A stretch of 64,000 nucleotides of DNA from an uncultured Caulobacter sp. (GTDB lineage Bacteria; Pseudomonadota; Alphaproteobacteria; Caulobacterales; Caulobacteraceae): NCBI GenBank assembly GCA_937925635.1, contig CALALX010000003.1:20066-84065 (forward strand). The letters are read 5' to 3'. A model generated the notes under the pieces. The model was not told the DNA's origin. It searched no databases and saw only the letters and a program-made list of their open reading frames with translations. A program made the position numbers and the translations under genes. Shown here in pieces: positions 26,186 through 33,457 of this stretch. Every line of letters starts with the position of its first letter. Position 1 is the first letter of the stretch.

Positions 26186-26881
26186 TCAGGCGGCGCTGAC
26201 GCCTTCCTGCGGGTCGCGCAGCACATAGCCGCGGCCCCAGACCGTCTCGATGTAGTGGTTGCCGCCCGACGCCGTCGCCAGCTTCTTGCGCAGCTTGCAG
26301 ATGAACACGTCGATGATCTTCAGCTCGGGCTCGTCCATGCCGCCGTACAGGTGGTTCAGGAACATTTCCTTGGTCAGGGTCGTGCCCTTCCGGAGCGAGA
26401 GGAGTTCCAGCATCTGGTACTCCTTGCCGGTCAGGTGGACCCGCATGCCGTTCACCTCGACGGTCTTGGCGTCGAGGTTCACGCCGATCTCGCCGGTCTG
26501 GATCACCGCCTGGGCGTGGCCCTTCGAGCGGCGCACCACGGCGTGGATGCGGGCGACCATCTCGTCCTTGTGGAACGGCTTGGTCATGTAGTCGTCGGCG
26601 CCGCCGCCCAGGGTTTTCACCTTGGTGTCGATCTCCGACGAGCCGGACAGGATCATGATCGGGGTGTTGATCTTGCCGTTCCGCAGCGTGCGCAGAACGT
26701 CCATGCCGCTCATGTCGGGCAGGTTCAGGTCCAGCAGGATCAGGTCGTAGTCGTAGATCTTGCCCAGATCCACGCCCTCTTCGCCCAGGTCCGTCGTGTA
26801 GACGTTGAAGCCCTCGGACTTCAGCATCAACTCGATGGTCTGAGCCGTGGCGCTGTCATCCTCAATCAACAGTACGCGCAT
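26186..26881 (-). CDS. ctrA: Cell cycle master response regulator CtrA
   Basis: This 231-residue protein, exactly the length of Caulobacter CtrA, has an OmpR-type design: a receiver (residues 1-118) with phosphoacceptor Asp51 (LLDLNLPDMSG), then a winged-helix DNA-binding domain (ending IETVWGRGYVLRD). The C-terminal Ala-Ala fits the ClpXP degradation tag. CtrA binds TTAA-N7-TTAA, blocks replication initiation and activates flagellar class II genes. The start at 26881 gives MRVLLIEDD. The 396-base upstream gap holds clustered GANTC sites and TTAA boxes. Confidence 0.97.
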   Translation of the reverse strand: MRVLLIEDDSATAQTIELMLKSEGFNVYTTDLGEEGVDLGKIYDYDLILLDLNLPDMSGMDVLRTLRNGKINTPIMILSGSSEIDTKVKTLGGGADDYMTKPFHKDEMVARIHAVVRRSKGHAQAVIQTGEIGVNLDAKTVEVNGMRVHLTGKEYQMLELLSLRKGTTLTKEMFLNHLYGGMDEPELKIIDVFICKLRKKLATASGGNHYIETVWGRGYVLRDPQEGVSAA

Positions 26882-26928
26882 CGATCCCCTCCCCGCGGCC
26901 CTCCCGCGGCAACAGATGTGTGAAGGCG

Positions 26929-27121
26929 GAATCCGCCTCCGGCGCTCACCGGCCACACTGCCGACGGGCTGCTTTAAGACTGGTTAATGGTGAACGACCC
27001 TCTGGAAAGAATCGTTAAGGCGATTTGCGAATCGCGGGCAAGCGGCAAGTTCGGGCCATGGAGTCACAGGCCGGATGACTCTTTCGTGATCGCCGAATCC
27101 CCAGTGAATCCCGAGGGATTC
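26929..27121. promoter_or_regulatory. Cluster of eight GANTC (CcrM) sites in the ctrA upstream region
   Basis: GANTC occurs at 26929, 27009, 27029, 27061, 27077, 27095, 27106 and 27117. At about two-thirds GC the motif should occur roughly once in 300 bases, so eight in 193 is dense. In Caulobacter a GANTC at ctrA P1 links transcription to hemimethylation and GcrA. Inverted repeats AATCG-N6-CGATT (27011-27026) and CGATT-N4-AATCG (27021-27034) lie within it. Nothing further was seen in 27122-27277. Confidence 0.8.
26974..26987. promoter_or_regulatory. Candidate CtrA box upstream of ctrA (TTAA-N6-TTAA)
   Basis: TTAA at 26974 and TTAA at 26984 are separated by six bases, one less than the canonical seven. 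The right half extends to GGTTAATGG, whose complement contains CATTAACC as ahead of fliI. It lies about 93 bases upstream of the ctrA start and suits autoregulation; another TTAA is at 27015. Confidence 0.6.
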
Positions 27122-27277
27122 ACAAACCCTTTGAGGCGTTGGAGTAGCCGTGGGCACGCCAGCCGCCGGGACGCCGCGAGGCAGCGTTCGACAACCGCCG
27201 TTCGACCGAAATTTTCAGGGTTCTGGAAGACATCGCCCACCGCGACGGATTGCCTCGGACCGTCCCGCGGTAAACGA

Positions 27278-28453
27278 TCAGTCGGCTCGGACCGCCGTCT
27301 CGATGAAACCGCCGCCGAGGACGCGGCTCGGCGCTTCCGGCGCATAGAGGACGCAGGCCTGGCCCGGGGCGACGCCTTCTTCCGGCGTGTCGAGGGCGAC
27401 GGCGATCCGCCCGTCGACGGTGGTCAGGCGGCCGGGGACCGGTTCGCGGGTCGAGCGGACGCGGGCCAGCACGGCGCGACCGCTGGCGGCCGCTTCGCCG
27501 ATCGTCGCCTCGTCGCCCAGCCAGTTGTCTTCCTTCAGCGTCAGGGCGCGGGTCAGCAGCGCCTCGCGCGGGCCGACGATCACCTGGCGGGCGTCGGCGT
27601 CGATGCGGGTCACGAACAGCGGATCGCCGGTGCCGCCGCCGACGTTCAGGCCCTTGCGCTGGCCGATGGTGTAGCGGGTCACGCCCTCGTGCCGGCCCAG
27701 CACCCGGCCGTCCAGGTGCACGATGTCGCCAGGCTCGGCGCCGTGCGGGCGCAGGCGGTCGATCACCGTGTGGTACTTGCCCTCGGGCACGAAGCAAATG
27801 TCCTGGCTGTCCGGCTTGTCGGCCACCGACAGGCCGATGTCGGACGCCACGCCGCGCACCGCCGGCTTGGGCAGTCCGCCGAGCGGAAAGCGCAGGTAGT
27901 CGAGCTGTTCGCGCGTGGTGGCGAACAGGAAGTAGCTCTGGTCCCGATTGGCGTCGGCGGCGCGATGCAGCTGCGGGCCGCTCGCCGTGTCCTCGCGGCG
28001 CACATAGTGGCCGGTCGCCATGGCCGCGGCGCCCAGGTCGCGGGCGACATCCAGCAGGTCGCGGAACTTCACCGTCTGATTGCAGCGCACGCAGGGGATC
28101 GGCGTCTCGCCACGCAGGTAGGCGTCGGCGAAGTCCTCGATGACCTGCTGCTTGAAGCGACTTTCGTAGTCGAGGACGTAGTGCGGGATGCCGATGGCCT
28201 CGGCCGCCTGGCGGGCGTCGAGGATGTCCTGCCCCGCGCAGCAGGCGCCCTTCTTCTGGATCGCCGCCCCGTGGTCGTAGAGCTGCAGCGTCACGCCCAC
28301 CACGTCATAGCCGGCCTTGGCCAGCAGCGCGGCGGTGACGGTCGAGTCCACACCGCCCGACATGGCCGCGACCACCCTCGTCCCCGTCGGAAGACCGACG
28401 GCGGCTCGCACGACGTCGTCGGCGATGTCCAGGGTGGAGGGCAGGGCGTTCAT
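27278..28453 (-). CDS. mnmA: tRNA 2-thiouridylase MnmA
   Basis: This 391-residue protein makes the 2-thiouridine at position 34 of Lys, Glu and Gln tRNAs. The PP-loop ATP site is AAMSGGVDSTV (about residues 28-38). The catalytic cysteines are in TPIPCVRCN and in DSQDICFVPEG. Length and domain order match MnmA. It lies directly upstream of the ctrA regulatory region on the same strand, so read-through into ctrA is possible but the 396-base gap argues for separate control. Confidence 0.96.
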   Translation of the reverse strand: MNALPSTLDIADDVVRAAVGLPTGTRVVAAMSGGVDSTVTAALLAKAGYDVVGVTLQLYDHGAAIQKKGACCAGQDILDARQAAEAIGIPHYVLDYESRFKQQVIEDFADAYLRGETPIPCVRCNQTVKFRDLLDVARDLGAAAMATGHYVRREDTASGPQLHRAADANRDQSYFLFATTREQLDYLRFPLGGLPKPAVRGVASDIGLSVADKPDSQDICFVPEGKYHTVIDRLRPHGAEPGDIVHLDGRVLGRHEGVTRYTIGQRKGLNVGGGTGDPLFVTRIDADARQVIVGPREALLTRALTLKEDNWLGDEATIGEAAASGRAVLARVRSTREPVPGRLTTVDGRIAVALDTPEEGVAPGQACVLYAPEAPSRVLGGGFIETAVRAD

Positions 28454-28499
28454 AGGCCGCGATATAGAGGGTCGGGGCGAAGATTGCGACCGCCGGGGC

Positions 28500-28898
28500 T
28501 CAGGAGAGGAGGAGCGCGGGTTCGCCGATAGCCTTCAGCCGGCTGACCGCCCGCTTGTCGAATGAAACGAACTTTTCGGAGCCCAGTCGCTTCCCTTCGT
28601 AAGCGATGACGCCGTCGGCGAAGTCACCGCCTGCCTCCAGCATCGCCAGTCCGGCTTCGACCGCTGTCGCGTCCGCCGAGGCGTTGTCGCTTGCAAGGAG
28701 GCCGCGGATGGCCTTCGCCACGTCGGGACGGGGCGTCCGATAGCTGTAGGCCAGCACCCAGGCCAACTCACACAACGCCGGCAGGGTCAGCAGCACGACG
28801 TCCGCATCCTCCAGCGTTTTCAGCGCCGTTTCGTGCTGACCCTGATCGTCCGCCGTAAGCAGGCGCACGAGAACGTTGGTGTCAGGCGTGACCTTCAC
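28500..28898 (-). CDS. vapC: VapC-type PIN-domain toxin ribonuclease
   Basis: The protein has 132 residues. The PIN-domain acidic residues are present: Asp6 (PDTNVL), Glu in LCELAWVL (about residue 44), Asp in GGDFADGVIAYEG and Asp in VSFDKRA. Such toxins cleave RNA, often tRNA, using magnesium. The ATG overlaps the antitoxin stop by four bases, typical of toxin-antitoxin operons. All catalytic residues look intact. Confidence 0.92.
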   Translation of the reverse strand: MKVTPDTNVLVRLLTADDQGQHETALKTLEDADVVLLTLPALCELAWVLAYSYRTPRPDVAKAIRGLLASDNASADATAVEAGLAMLEAGGDFADGVIAYEGKRLGSEKFVSFDKRAVSRLKAIGEPALLLS

Positions 28899-29155
28899 CG
28901 ATCGTCCAACTCGCCGGCCCAGCCTTTGGCGATGGCCTCGTTGATCTCGTCGATCGTTAGTCGCGGCCCGTCAGCGCGATAAAGCATGCCGGCCACGTCA
29001 GAGATCTTGCCGGTCTTGCGCGCGGCGCTGACCTCGATCCGGCCGTCGGGCCGGGCAACGACGTTGATCTTGTCGCCCGGGCCGACGCCGAGATGGCGCA
29101 ACAACTCCTTGCGGAGCGTGACCTGCCCCTTGGCGGTGATGGTGAGCGTCGTCAT
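28895..29155 (-). CDS. AbrB/SpoVT (swapped-hairpin) antitoxin
   Basis: The protein has 86 residues. The N-terminal AbrB-type DNA-binding hairpin (LTITAKGQVTLRKELLRHLGVGPGDKI) is followed by a tail (about 55-86) expected to wrap the VapC toxin. The ATG at 29155 is preferred over upstream in-frame starts because a 28-base palindrome, its likely operator, lies just upstream. It is coupled to vapC. Confidence 0.92.
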   Translation of the reverse strand: MTTLTITAKGQVTLRKELLRHLGVGPGDKINVVARPDGRIEVSAARKTGKISDVAGMLYRADGPRLTIDEINEAIAKGWAGELDDR

Positions 29156-29160
29156 GGGCG

Positions 29161-29188
29161 GAATGTAAGGCAATATTGCCTTACATTC
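29161..29188. promoter_or_regulatory. Perfect 28-bp palindrome, likely toxin-antitoxin operator
   Basis: The two 14-base arms GAATGTAAGGCAAT and ATTGCCTTACATTC meet without a spacer. It begins six bases upstream of the antitoxin ATG and is AT-rich compared with its surroundings. Position and symmetry suit binding of antitoxin dimers for autorepression. Confidence 0.8.
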
Positions 29189-29195
29189 AACGCCG

Positions 29196-29957
29196 TCACC
29201 CCAGCACCAGCAGGTCGCCCTGGATGCTGAGCGGATCGGTCCCGGCCTGGCCGGCGGCGAGCCAGGCGTCGAGGCGGGCGAAGCCCTCTTCAAGCTCGGC
29301 CTCGCTCATGTGTTCGAACACCGAGATGGCGCGCAGCTTCAGCTTCTCGGCCGCCTCGGTCTCGTTGGCCGCATAGGTCTCGGTGACGGGCTCAAGGGTC
29401 AGCAGGTTCAGCCCGGCGGCGGCGAAGGCGTCGGTCACCTCGGCCAGGCTCGGGAACATCGCCAGCTCGATCTCGCGGGCGCGGTCGAAGAACCGGTGCC
29501 ACCAGATCTCGCCGAGGCGGTCGCTGAGGCCGGTCCGGATCAGCAGGCGACCGCCCGGCTTCAGCACCCGCGCGATCTCGCGGGCGGCGGCGGCCTTGTC
29601 CGGCACGTGGTGCAGCGACAGGAACATCAGCACCGCGTCGGCTGTCTGGTCGGGCAGCGGCATCGCCTCCGCTTCACCTCGGACGTACTGGACGGCGGGA
29701 TGCGCGGCGCTCGCTTCGGCGACGGCCCGCATCCGGTCGGCCGGTTCGACGCCGAAGACCGGCCCGCCGAAGGCCTCGGCCAGCGCGGGCGTCAGGCGGC
29801 CGACGCCCGAGCCAAGGTCGACGATCGCCAGCGGCCGCGCGACCGGCAGGTGTGCCGCGAACCGCGCCATCCAGCGCGCCAGCGCCTCGGCCGACATGCG
29901 GCGGCCCTCGGCGTAGGTCCGGTGCTGGTTGTCGTCGTAGTCGACCCGCTTGAGCAT
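29196..29957 (-). CDS. Class I SAM-dependent methyltransferase
   Basis: The protein has 253 residues. The Rossmann motif IVDLGSGVGRLTP lies at residues 44-56, the acidic motif II in VFGVEPADRM, and motif IV in ADAVLMFLSLHHVPD; a LKPGGRLLI segment follows. This is the Methyltransf_11/25 group, with substrate undeterminable from sequence. The N-terminal YDDNQHRTYAEGR is a family-type opening. It sits between the toxin-antitoxin pair and the flagellar genes and is in neither operon. Confidence 0.88.
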   Translation of the reverse strand: MLKRVDYDDNQHRTYAEGRRMSAEALARWMARFAAHLPVARPLAIVDLGSGVGRLTPALAEAFGGPVFGVEPADRMRAVAEASAAHPAVQYVRGEAEAMPLPDQTADAVLMFLSLHHVPDKAAAAREIARVLKPGGRLLIRTGLSDRLGEIWWHRFFDRAREIELAMFPSLAEVTDAFAAAGLNLLTLEPVTETYAANETEAAEKLKLRAISVFEHMSEAELEEGFARLDAWLAAGQAGTDPLSIQGDLLVLG

Positions 29958-30019
29958 TTTCAGCGCCTCCCGACCGGCAGTCGATCACCTGCGGATGGCG
30001 ATGAAAAGGCGAAGCACCC

Positions 30020-30943
30020 CTACTTCAGAAGTCCCAGCAGCGAGCTCTGGCTCAGCATGTTGAACACCTGAGCCGAGGCCTGCACGGCCACCTGGGCCTG
30101 TTCCAACCTCGTGATCGCCAGCGGCATGTCGGCGTCGGTGATCGAGCCGACCATGCCTTCCAGCATCGCCTTGCGGTCCTCCTGCGCGGCCAGCACCTTG
30201 TCGACGCGGTTCTGGACCAGACCGTTGCGGGCGGCGTAGTCGGTGGCGGTCGAGCGGGCGACGTCGAAGTCGTCGAGCATGCCCTGCAGGAAGGTCTCCT
30301 GGGCCGGCGTGAGGTTGCCGGTGAAGTCGCCATTGGCCTCGACGTAGGCCTGCATCTGCTGGAAGGCCGAGAACACGCTGGTTCCGATGTCCGAGGCCAG
30401 GAAGCCGGTCTGGATGGTGGTCGACTCGTCCAGCTGACTCACCGGGGTGAGGCCGTCATTCTGGAACATCGAGGCGATCGGCGGGCCCGCCGTCAGGTCG
30501 GTGATCTTGGTGGCCGTGGTCGCCGCGGAATCGACCTGGCCGCCGGAGAACAGGTAGCGACCGGCGTACTTGGCGTTGATCGAGTCCGCGGCCGATGAGA
30601 ACCAGGAGGCGATCTCGCCCATCAACGCCTCGCCGCGCCCGGTGGCGAGAGCCTCCGCGATCGCCTGCCGGGCGCTCTGGGTAGAGTCGGCGACCTGGGT
30701 CAGCGCCAGGTTCTGGGCCTCCAGTCGCGAGGTCAGCTGGTCGCCCTGGGCGAGATAGCCGTCGACCTTGGTCTGCAGGCTGCGCGTGGCCAGCAGCGTC
30801 TCCGCCTGCTTGGCGTAGCCCTTCAGGTCCGACGCGTTCTTCTGGCTCGACACCTGGGCGTTGGCCGCCTGCTGGCGCACCTGCGCCTGCATCAGGTTGT
30901 TGAGGACCGAGCTGTAGTTGTTGGCGGTGGCGACGCGGTTCAT
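30020..30943 (-). CDS. flgL: Flagellar hook-filament junction protein FlgL
   Basis: This 307-residue flagellin-like protein forms the junction between hook-associated protein FlgK and the filament. N- and C-terminal heptad-rich helices are typical (RVATANNYSSVLNNLMQAQ at the start; LEQAQVAVQASAQVFNMLSQ at the end), with GRYLFSGGQVD in the middle. It follows flgK by four bases and shares its sigma-54 promoter. It is exported by the flagellar type III system, without a cleaved signal. Confidence 0.93.
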   Translation of the reverse strand: MNRVATANNYSSVLNNLMQAQVRQQAANAQVSSQKNASDLKGYAKQAETLLATRSLQTKVDGYLAQGDQLTSRLEAQNLALTQVADSTQSARQAIAEALATGRGEALMGEIASWFSSAADSINAKYAGRYLFSGGQVDSAATTATKITDLTAGPPIASMFQNDGLTPVSQLDESTTIQTGFLASDIGTSVFSAFQQMQAYVEANGDFTGNLTPAQETFLQGMLDDFDVARSTATDYAARNGLVQNRVDKVLAAQEDRKAMLEGMVGSITDADMPLAITRLEQAQVAVQASAQVFNMLSQSSLLGLLK

Positions 30944-30947
30944 GGTT

Positions 30948-33065
30948 CTAGCCCACCATGTTGAGCAGGACGTCGTAGAGGTCCTTGCCGGCCTGGACGA
31001 GCCTGGCCGAGGCGCTGAACGCCTGCTGATAGGTCGTCATGCTGATCAGCTCCTGATCGAGGTTCACGCCCTCGGCCGAACTGCGCCGGGTATCGGCCTC
31101 GGAGGCCACGGCGTCGGCGATCTCCTGGCGCGAGGCGGCGCTGTCGGCCTTGCGGCCGATCGAGCCGGCGAACTCCGAGGCGTAACGCGAGACGCTCATC
31201 GAACTGGAGGCCGCGCCGCCGACCGCGTCGAATCGCGTGGTCACCTCGCCGGCTCTGGCGAGCAGCGCCGCGCCGCGGCCGTCGCCGATGGCCAGTGCAG
31301 GCTTGTTCAGCGCCGCCTGGGCCAGGTCGAGGGTGGCGAGGGCCAGCTTCGCCGGGTTCGCCGCGATATCGGCGCGGACCGAGAAGGTGCTGACGCGCGA
31401 GGCGCGCTGGGCCTGGCCGATGCCGAACAGTTCCGACACGGACGGGCCGCCGACGCCGCGCGAGGTGTTGTCGTTCACCACCGAGACGACCTGGCCGGCC
31501 GAACCCGTGAAGCTCATCGCCCCGTCGGCGTCGAGCGAGAACTGGCCGTAAAGCCCGACGCCGCCCACGTTGGCGTTCAGGGCGTTGAGCAGGTCGTTCA
31601 TCGCCCCCCCGGCTGGGATGGCCACGGTGACGTCGCGGATCCGCGAGCCGTCCTTGTCCGCCAGGCGCAGGGTCAGGGTGTCGCCGGCCGTGAAGCCGTG
31701 CGGATCGGTCGTCGCCAGGCCGGTCTCGTAATAGGGATGTCCGCTCGAGGCGACGAGGTCGTTCATCCCGAAGAAGTGGGAGAAGCCCTTGCCGGCGCGG
31801 TTCGACGGCGTCGTCGCGTCGTCGGTGATGGCCACGCCGGCGGTCCCGGCCGCCGTCAGCGTCAGCGCGCCGTTGGCGAAGCTCGCCGCGCCTTGGCCTC
31901 CCAGCTGGCCGTTCAGGGTGGCCATGAAGGTCGCGGGGGTGAAGCCCGTGGTCGTGACGCCGCCGTCAATGCTCATCGTGCCGGCGCTGAAGTCGATATC
32001 AACCTTGCGCGTGATCAGGCCCGCGGCGTCGACGATGGCCACCGTCGTCTTGCCGCTGAACCCGCCGATCGCGGTGGAGAGGTCCATGCCCGTGTCGCGG
32101 CCGGTCAGGGTCGTCGGCGCCGGCACGGCCGAGGCGGCGTTGTGCGCGCGGTTCATCTCATCGACCGCGCGGGTCACGAATTCCGACAGCTGGTCGCTCA
32201 GCGCCGGCAGCTCCTTATCGCGCAAGTCCAGCAAGCCGCGGATCTCGCCGGCGGTGATGCGCGCCCGCAGCGACGGCTCGCCGTTGGCGCCGGGCAGGGA
32301 GACGGTGATCTCGCCCGAGGCGCCGTCGGTGCGCACATACTTCAGCTCGGCCGCGCCGCCTCCGCCCGCGAGGGCGTTGCCGTCAGAGGCGCGGATCACA
32401 ACCCCGCCGTTGGCGCGCGGGGTGACGCTGACGTCCATCAGCTTCGACAGCTCGTCGATCAGGCCGCCCTGGATGTTCTCAGAACCCGTCGAGTCGTTGC
32501 CCTGGATCTGAGCCCGACTGATGTCGGCGTTGAGGTCATCGATCTGTTTGAGCAGCTGGTTCACGCGGTCGATGGCCGCGCCGATCTTGCTATCCGCCTC
32601 CGTGCCCATCGCCTGCAGCGAAGTGGAGATCCGCGTGGCCTCGGCCAGGAAGTCGGTGACGCCATCGATCGCCTGGCTGCGGCGGATGTTCGAGGCGGCG
32701 TCGCCCGAGGCGGCGGTGAAGGTCGCGTAGATCTCGTCCAGGCGCGTGAAGAACGAGTTGTCGCCGCCCGGATCGCCGAACAGGGCCTGCGCGCGGTCCA
32801 TGGCCTCGGAGATCACGCCGGCTTCGACCGAGGCGGCGCGCGCCGTCATCGAAGCGCGTTGCAGGAACTGGTCGGCGGCGCGGCGCACCGCGGTGACATC
32901 CACGCCCACGCCCATGCCGGCCGAAACCATCGGGGCCTGGTCGACCACCTTGCGGACATAGCCAGGGGTGTTGATGTTGGCGATATTGTCCGAGACCGTC
33001 CGCAGACCGGTCTGAGCCGCCAACAGTCCGCTGTTGGCGGACGCCAGGATCCCGCCCAGGCTCAT
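30948..33065 (-). CDS. flgK: Flagellar hook-associated protein FlgK
   Basis: The protein has 705 residues. The start at ATG 33065 gives the family N-terminus (MSLGGILASANSGLL, then TVSDNIANINTPGYVRK). The C-terminal VNLDQELISMTTYQQAFSASARLVQ is the conserved axial-protein helix. It is the first hook-filament junction ring protein. It is transcribed leftwards from a sigma-54 promoter 150 bases upstream and is followed by flgL. The length is somewhat above average because of an expanded central domain. Confidence 0.95.
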   Translation of the reverse strand: MSLGGILASANSGLLAAQTGLRTVSDNIANINTPGYVRKVVDQAPMVSAGMGVGVDVTAVRRAADQFLQRASMTARAASVEAGVISEAMDRAQALFGDPGGDNSFFTRLDEIYATFTAASGDAASNIRRSQAIDGVTDFLAEATRISTSLQAMGTEADSKIGAAIDRVNQLLKQIDDLNADISRAQIQGNDSTGSENIQGGLIDELSKLMDVSVTPRANGGVVIRASDGNALAGGGGAAELKYVRTDGASGEITVSLPGANGEPSLRARITAGEIRGLLDLRDKELPALSDQLSEFVTRAVDEMNRAHNAASAVPAPTTLTGRDTGMDLSTAIGGFSGKTTVAIVDAAGLITRKVDIDFSAGTMSIDGGVTTTGFTPATFMATLNGQLGGQGAASFANGALTLTAAGTAGVAITDDATTPSNRAGKGFSHFFGMNDLVASSGHPYYETGLATTDPHGFTAGDTLTLRLADKDGSRIRDVTVAIPAGGAMNDLLNALNANVGGVGLYGQFSLDADGAMSFTGSAGQVVSVVNDNTSRGVGGPSVSELFGIGQAQRASRVSTFSVRADIAANPAKLALATLDLAQAALNKPALAIGDGRGAALLARAGEVTTRFDAVGGAASSSMSVSRYASEFAGSIGRKADSAASRQEIADAVASEADTRRSSAEGVNLDQELISMTTYQQAFSASARLVQAGKDLYDVLLNMVG

Positions 33066-33082
33066 GGCAGCCTCGACCGGAG

Positions 33083-33124
33083 CCCGGCAAAGCCTGACGC
33101 GCGCTTCGGCGGAATTTGCCGGGC
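33083..33124. promoter_or_regulatory. Candidate FlbD (ftr-like) sites near flgK
   Basis: CCCGGCAAAG at 33083-33092 and, on the minus strand, CCCGGCAAATTCCGCC at 33109-33124 resemble the ftr elements bound by FlbD in Caulobacter hook-gene promoters. They lie downstream of the flgK sigma-54 promoter, where ftr sites have been found. The consensus is recalled from memory. Confidence 0.45.
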
Positions 33125-33214
33125 GTTCTGGGGCGCTTGCCTGTGCATCGATGCTAAGCGATTGAAAAACATAGACTTCGATTCCGCGGGCGTGAAGACC
33201 CGCTAAACGACAGC

Positions 33215-33229
33215 GCAAGAGCGGCGCCA
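33215..33229 (-). promoter_or_regulatory. Sigma-54 promoter for flgK-flgL
   Basis: On the minus strand TGGCGC-CGCTC-TTGC gives GG and GC exactly ten bases apart, as sigma-54 requires. Transcription would start near 33204 and read into flgK. Activation by FlbD is expected. Confidence 0.75.
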
Positions 33230-33272
33230 GACGCAATCAGGCGGCATTTCGCGCCCTGTCGCACCTCATCGG

Positions 33273-33289
33273 CCCGGCAAAAAGCGCAC
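33273..33289 (+). promoter_or_regulatory. Candidate FlbD (ftr-like) site between divergent sigma-54 promoters
   Basis: CCCGGCAAAAAGCGCACCG begins at 33273. It is the best ftr-like match in the region and lies between the flgK and fliK promoters, so one bound FlbD could serve both. Confidence 0.5.
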
Positions 33290-33367
33290 CGACCCGGTGA
33301 CGGGGCATGGGCGACGTCGCCGCAGATAGATGAGATAAAACAATACGATAGAGGTTCTGTGGCAAGT

Positions 33368-33382
33368 TGGCCCAAGCGTTGC
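33368..33382 (+). promoter_or_regulatory. Sigma-54 promoter for fliK-flgD-flgE
   Basis: TGGCCC-AAGCG-TTGC places GG (33369-33370) and GC (33381-33382) exactly ten bases apart. Transcription would start near 33393 and enter fliK at 33458. With the flgK promoter it forms a divergent pair in a 392-base gap; the remainder of that gap shows only the ftr-like sites. Confidence 0.75.
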
Positions 33383-33457
33383 TCTTACCCTGTCGAATGA
33401 TCCGGGCGCAGCAGGCGCCGAGCTTCCAGACACCGCTCAGGGGTGATCCCGCCTGCC

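Noticed and set aside
26929..27121. GANTC and TTAA cluster as a replication origin
   Set aside because: No DnaA boxes or origin-flanking genes (hemE, RP001-like) are seen; the position directly upstream of ctrA explains the sites.
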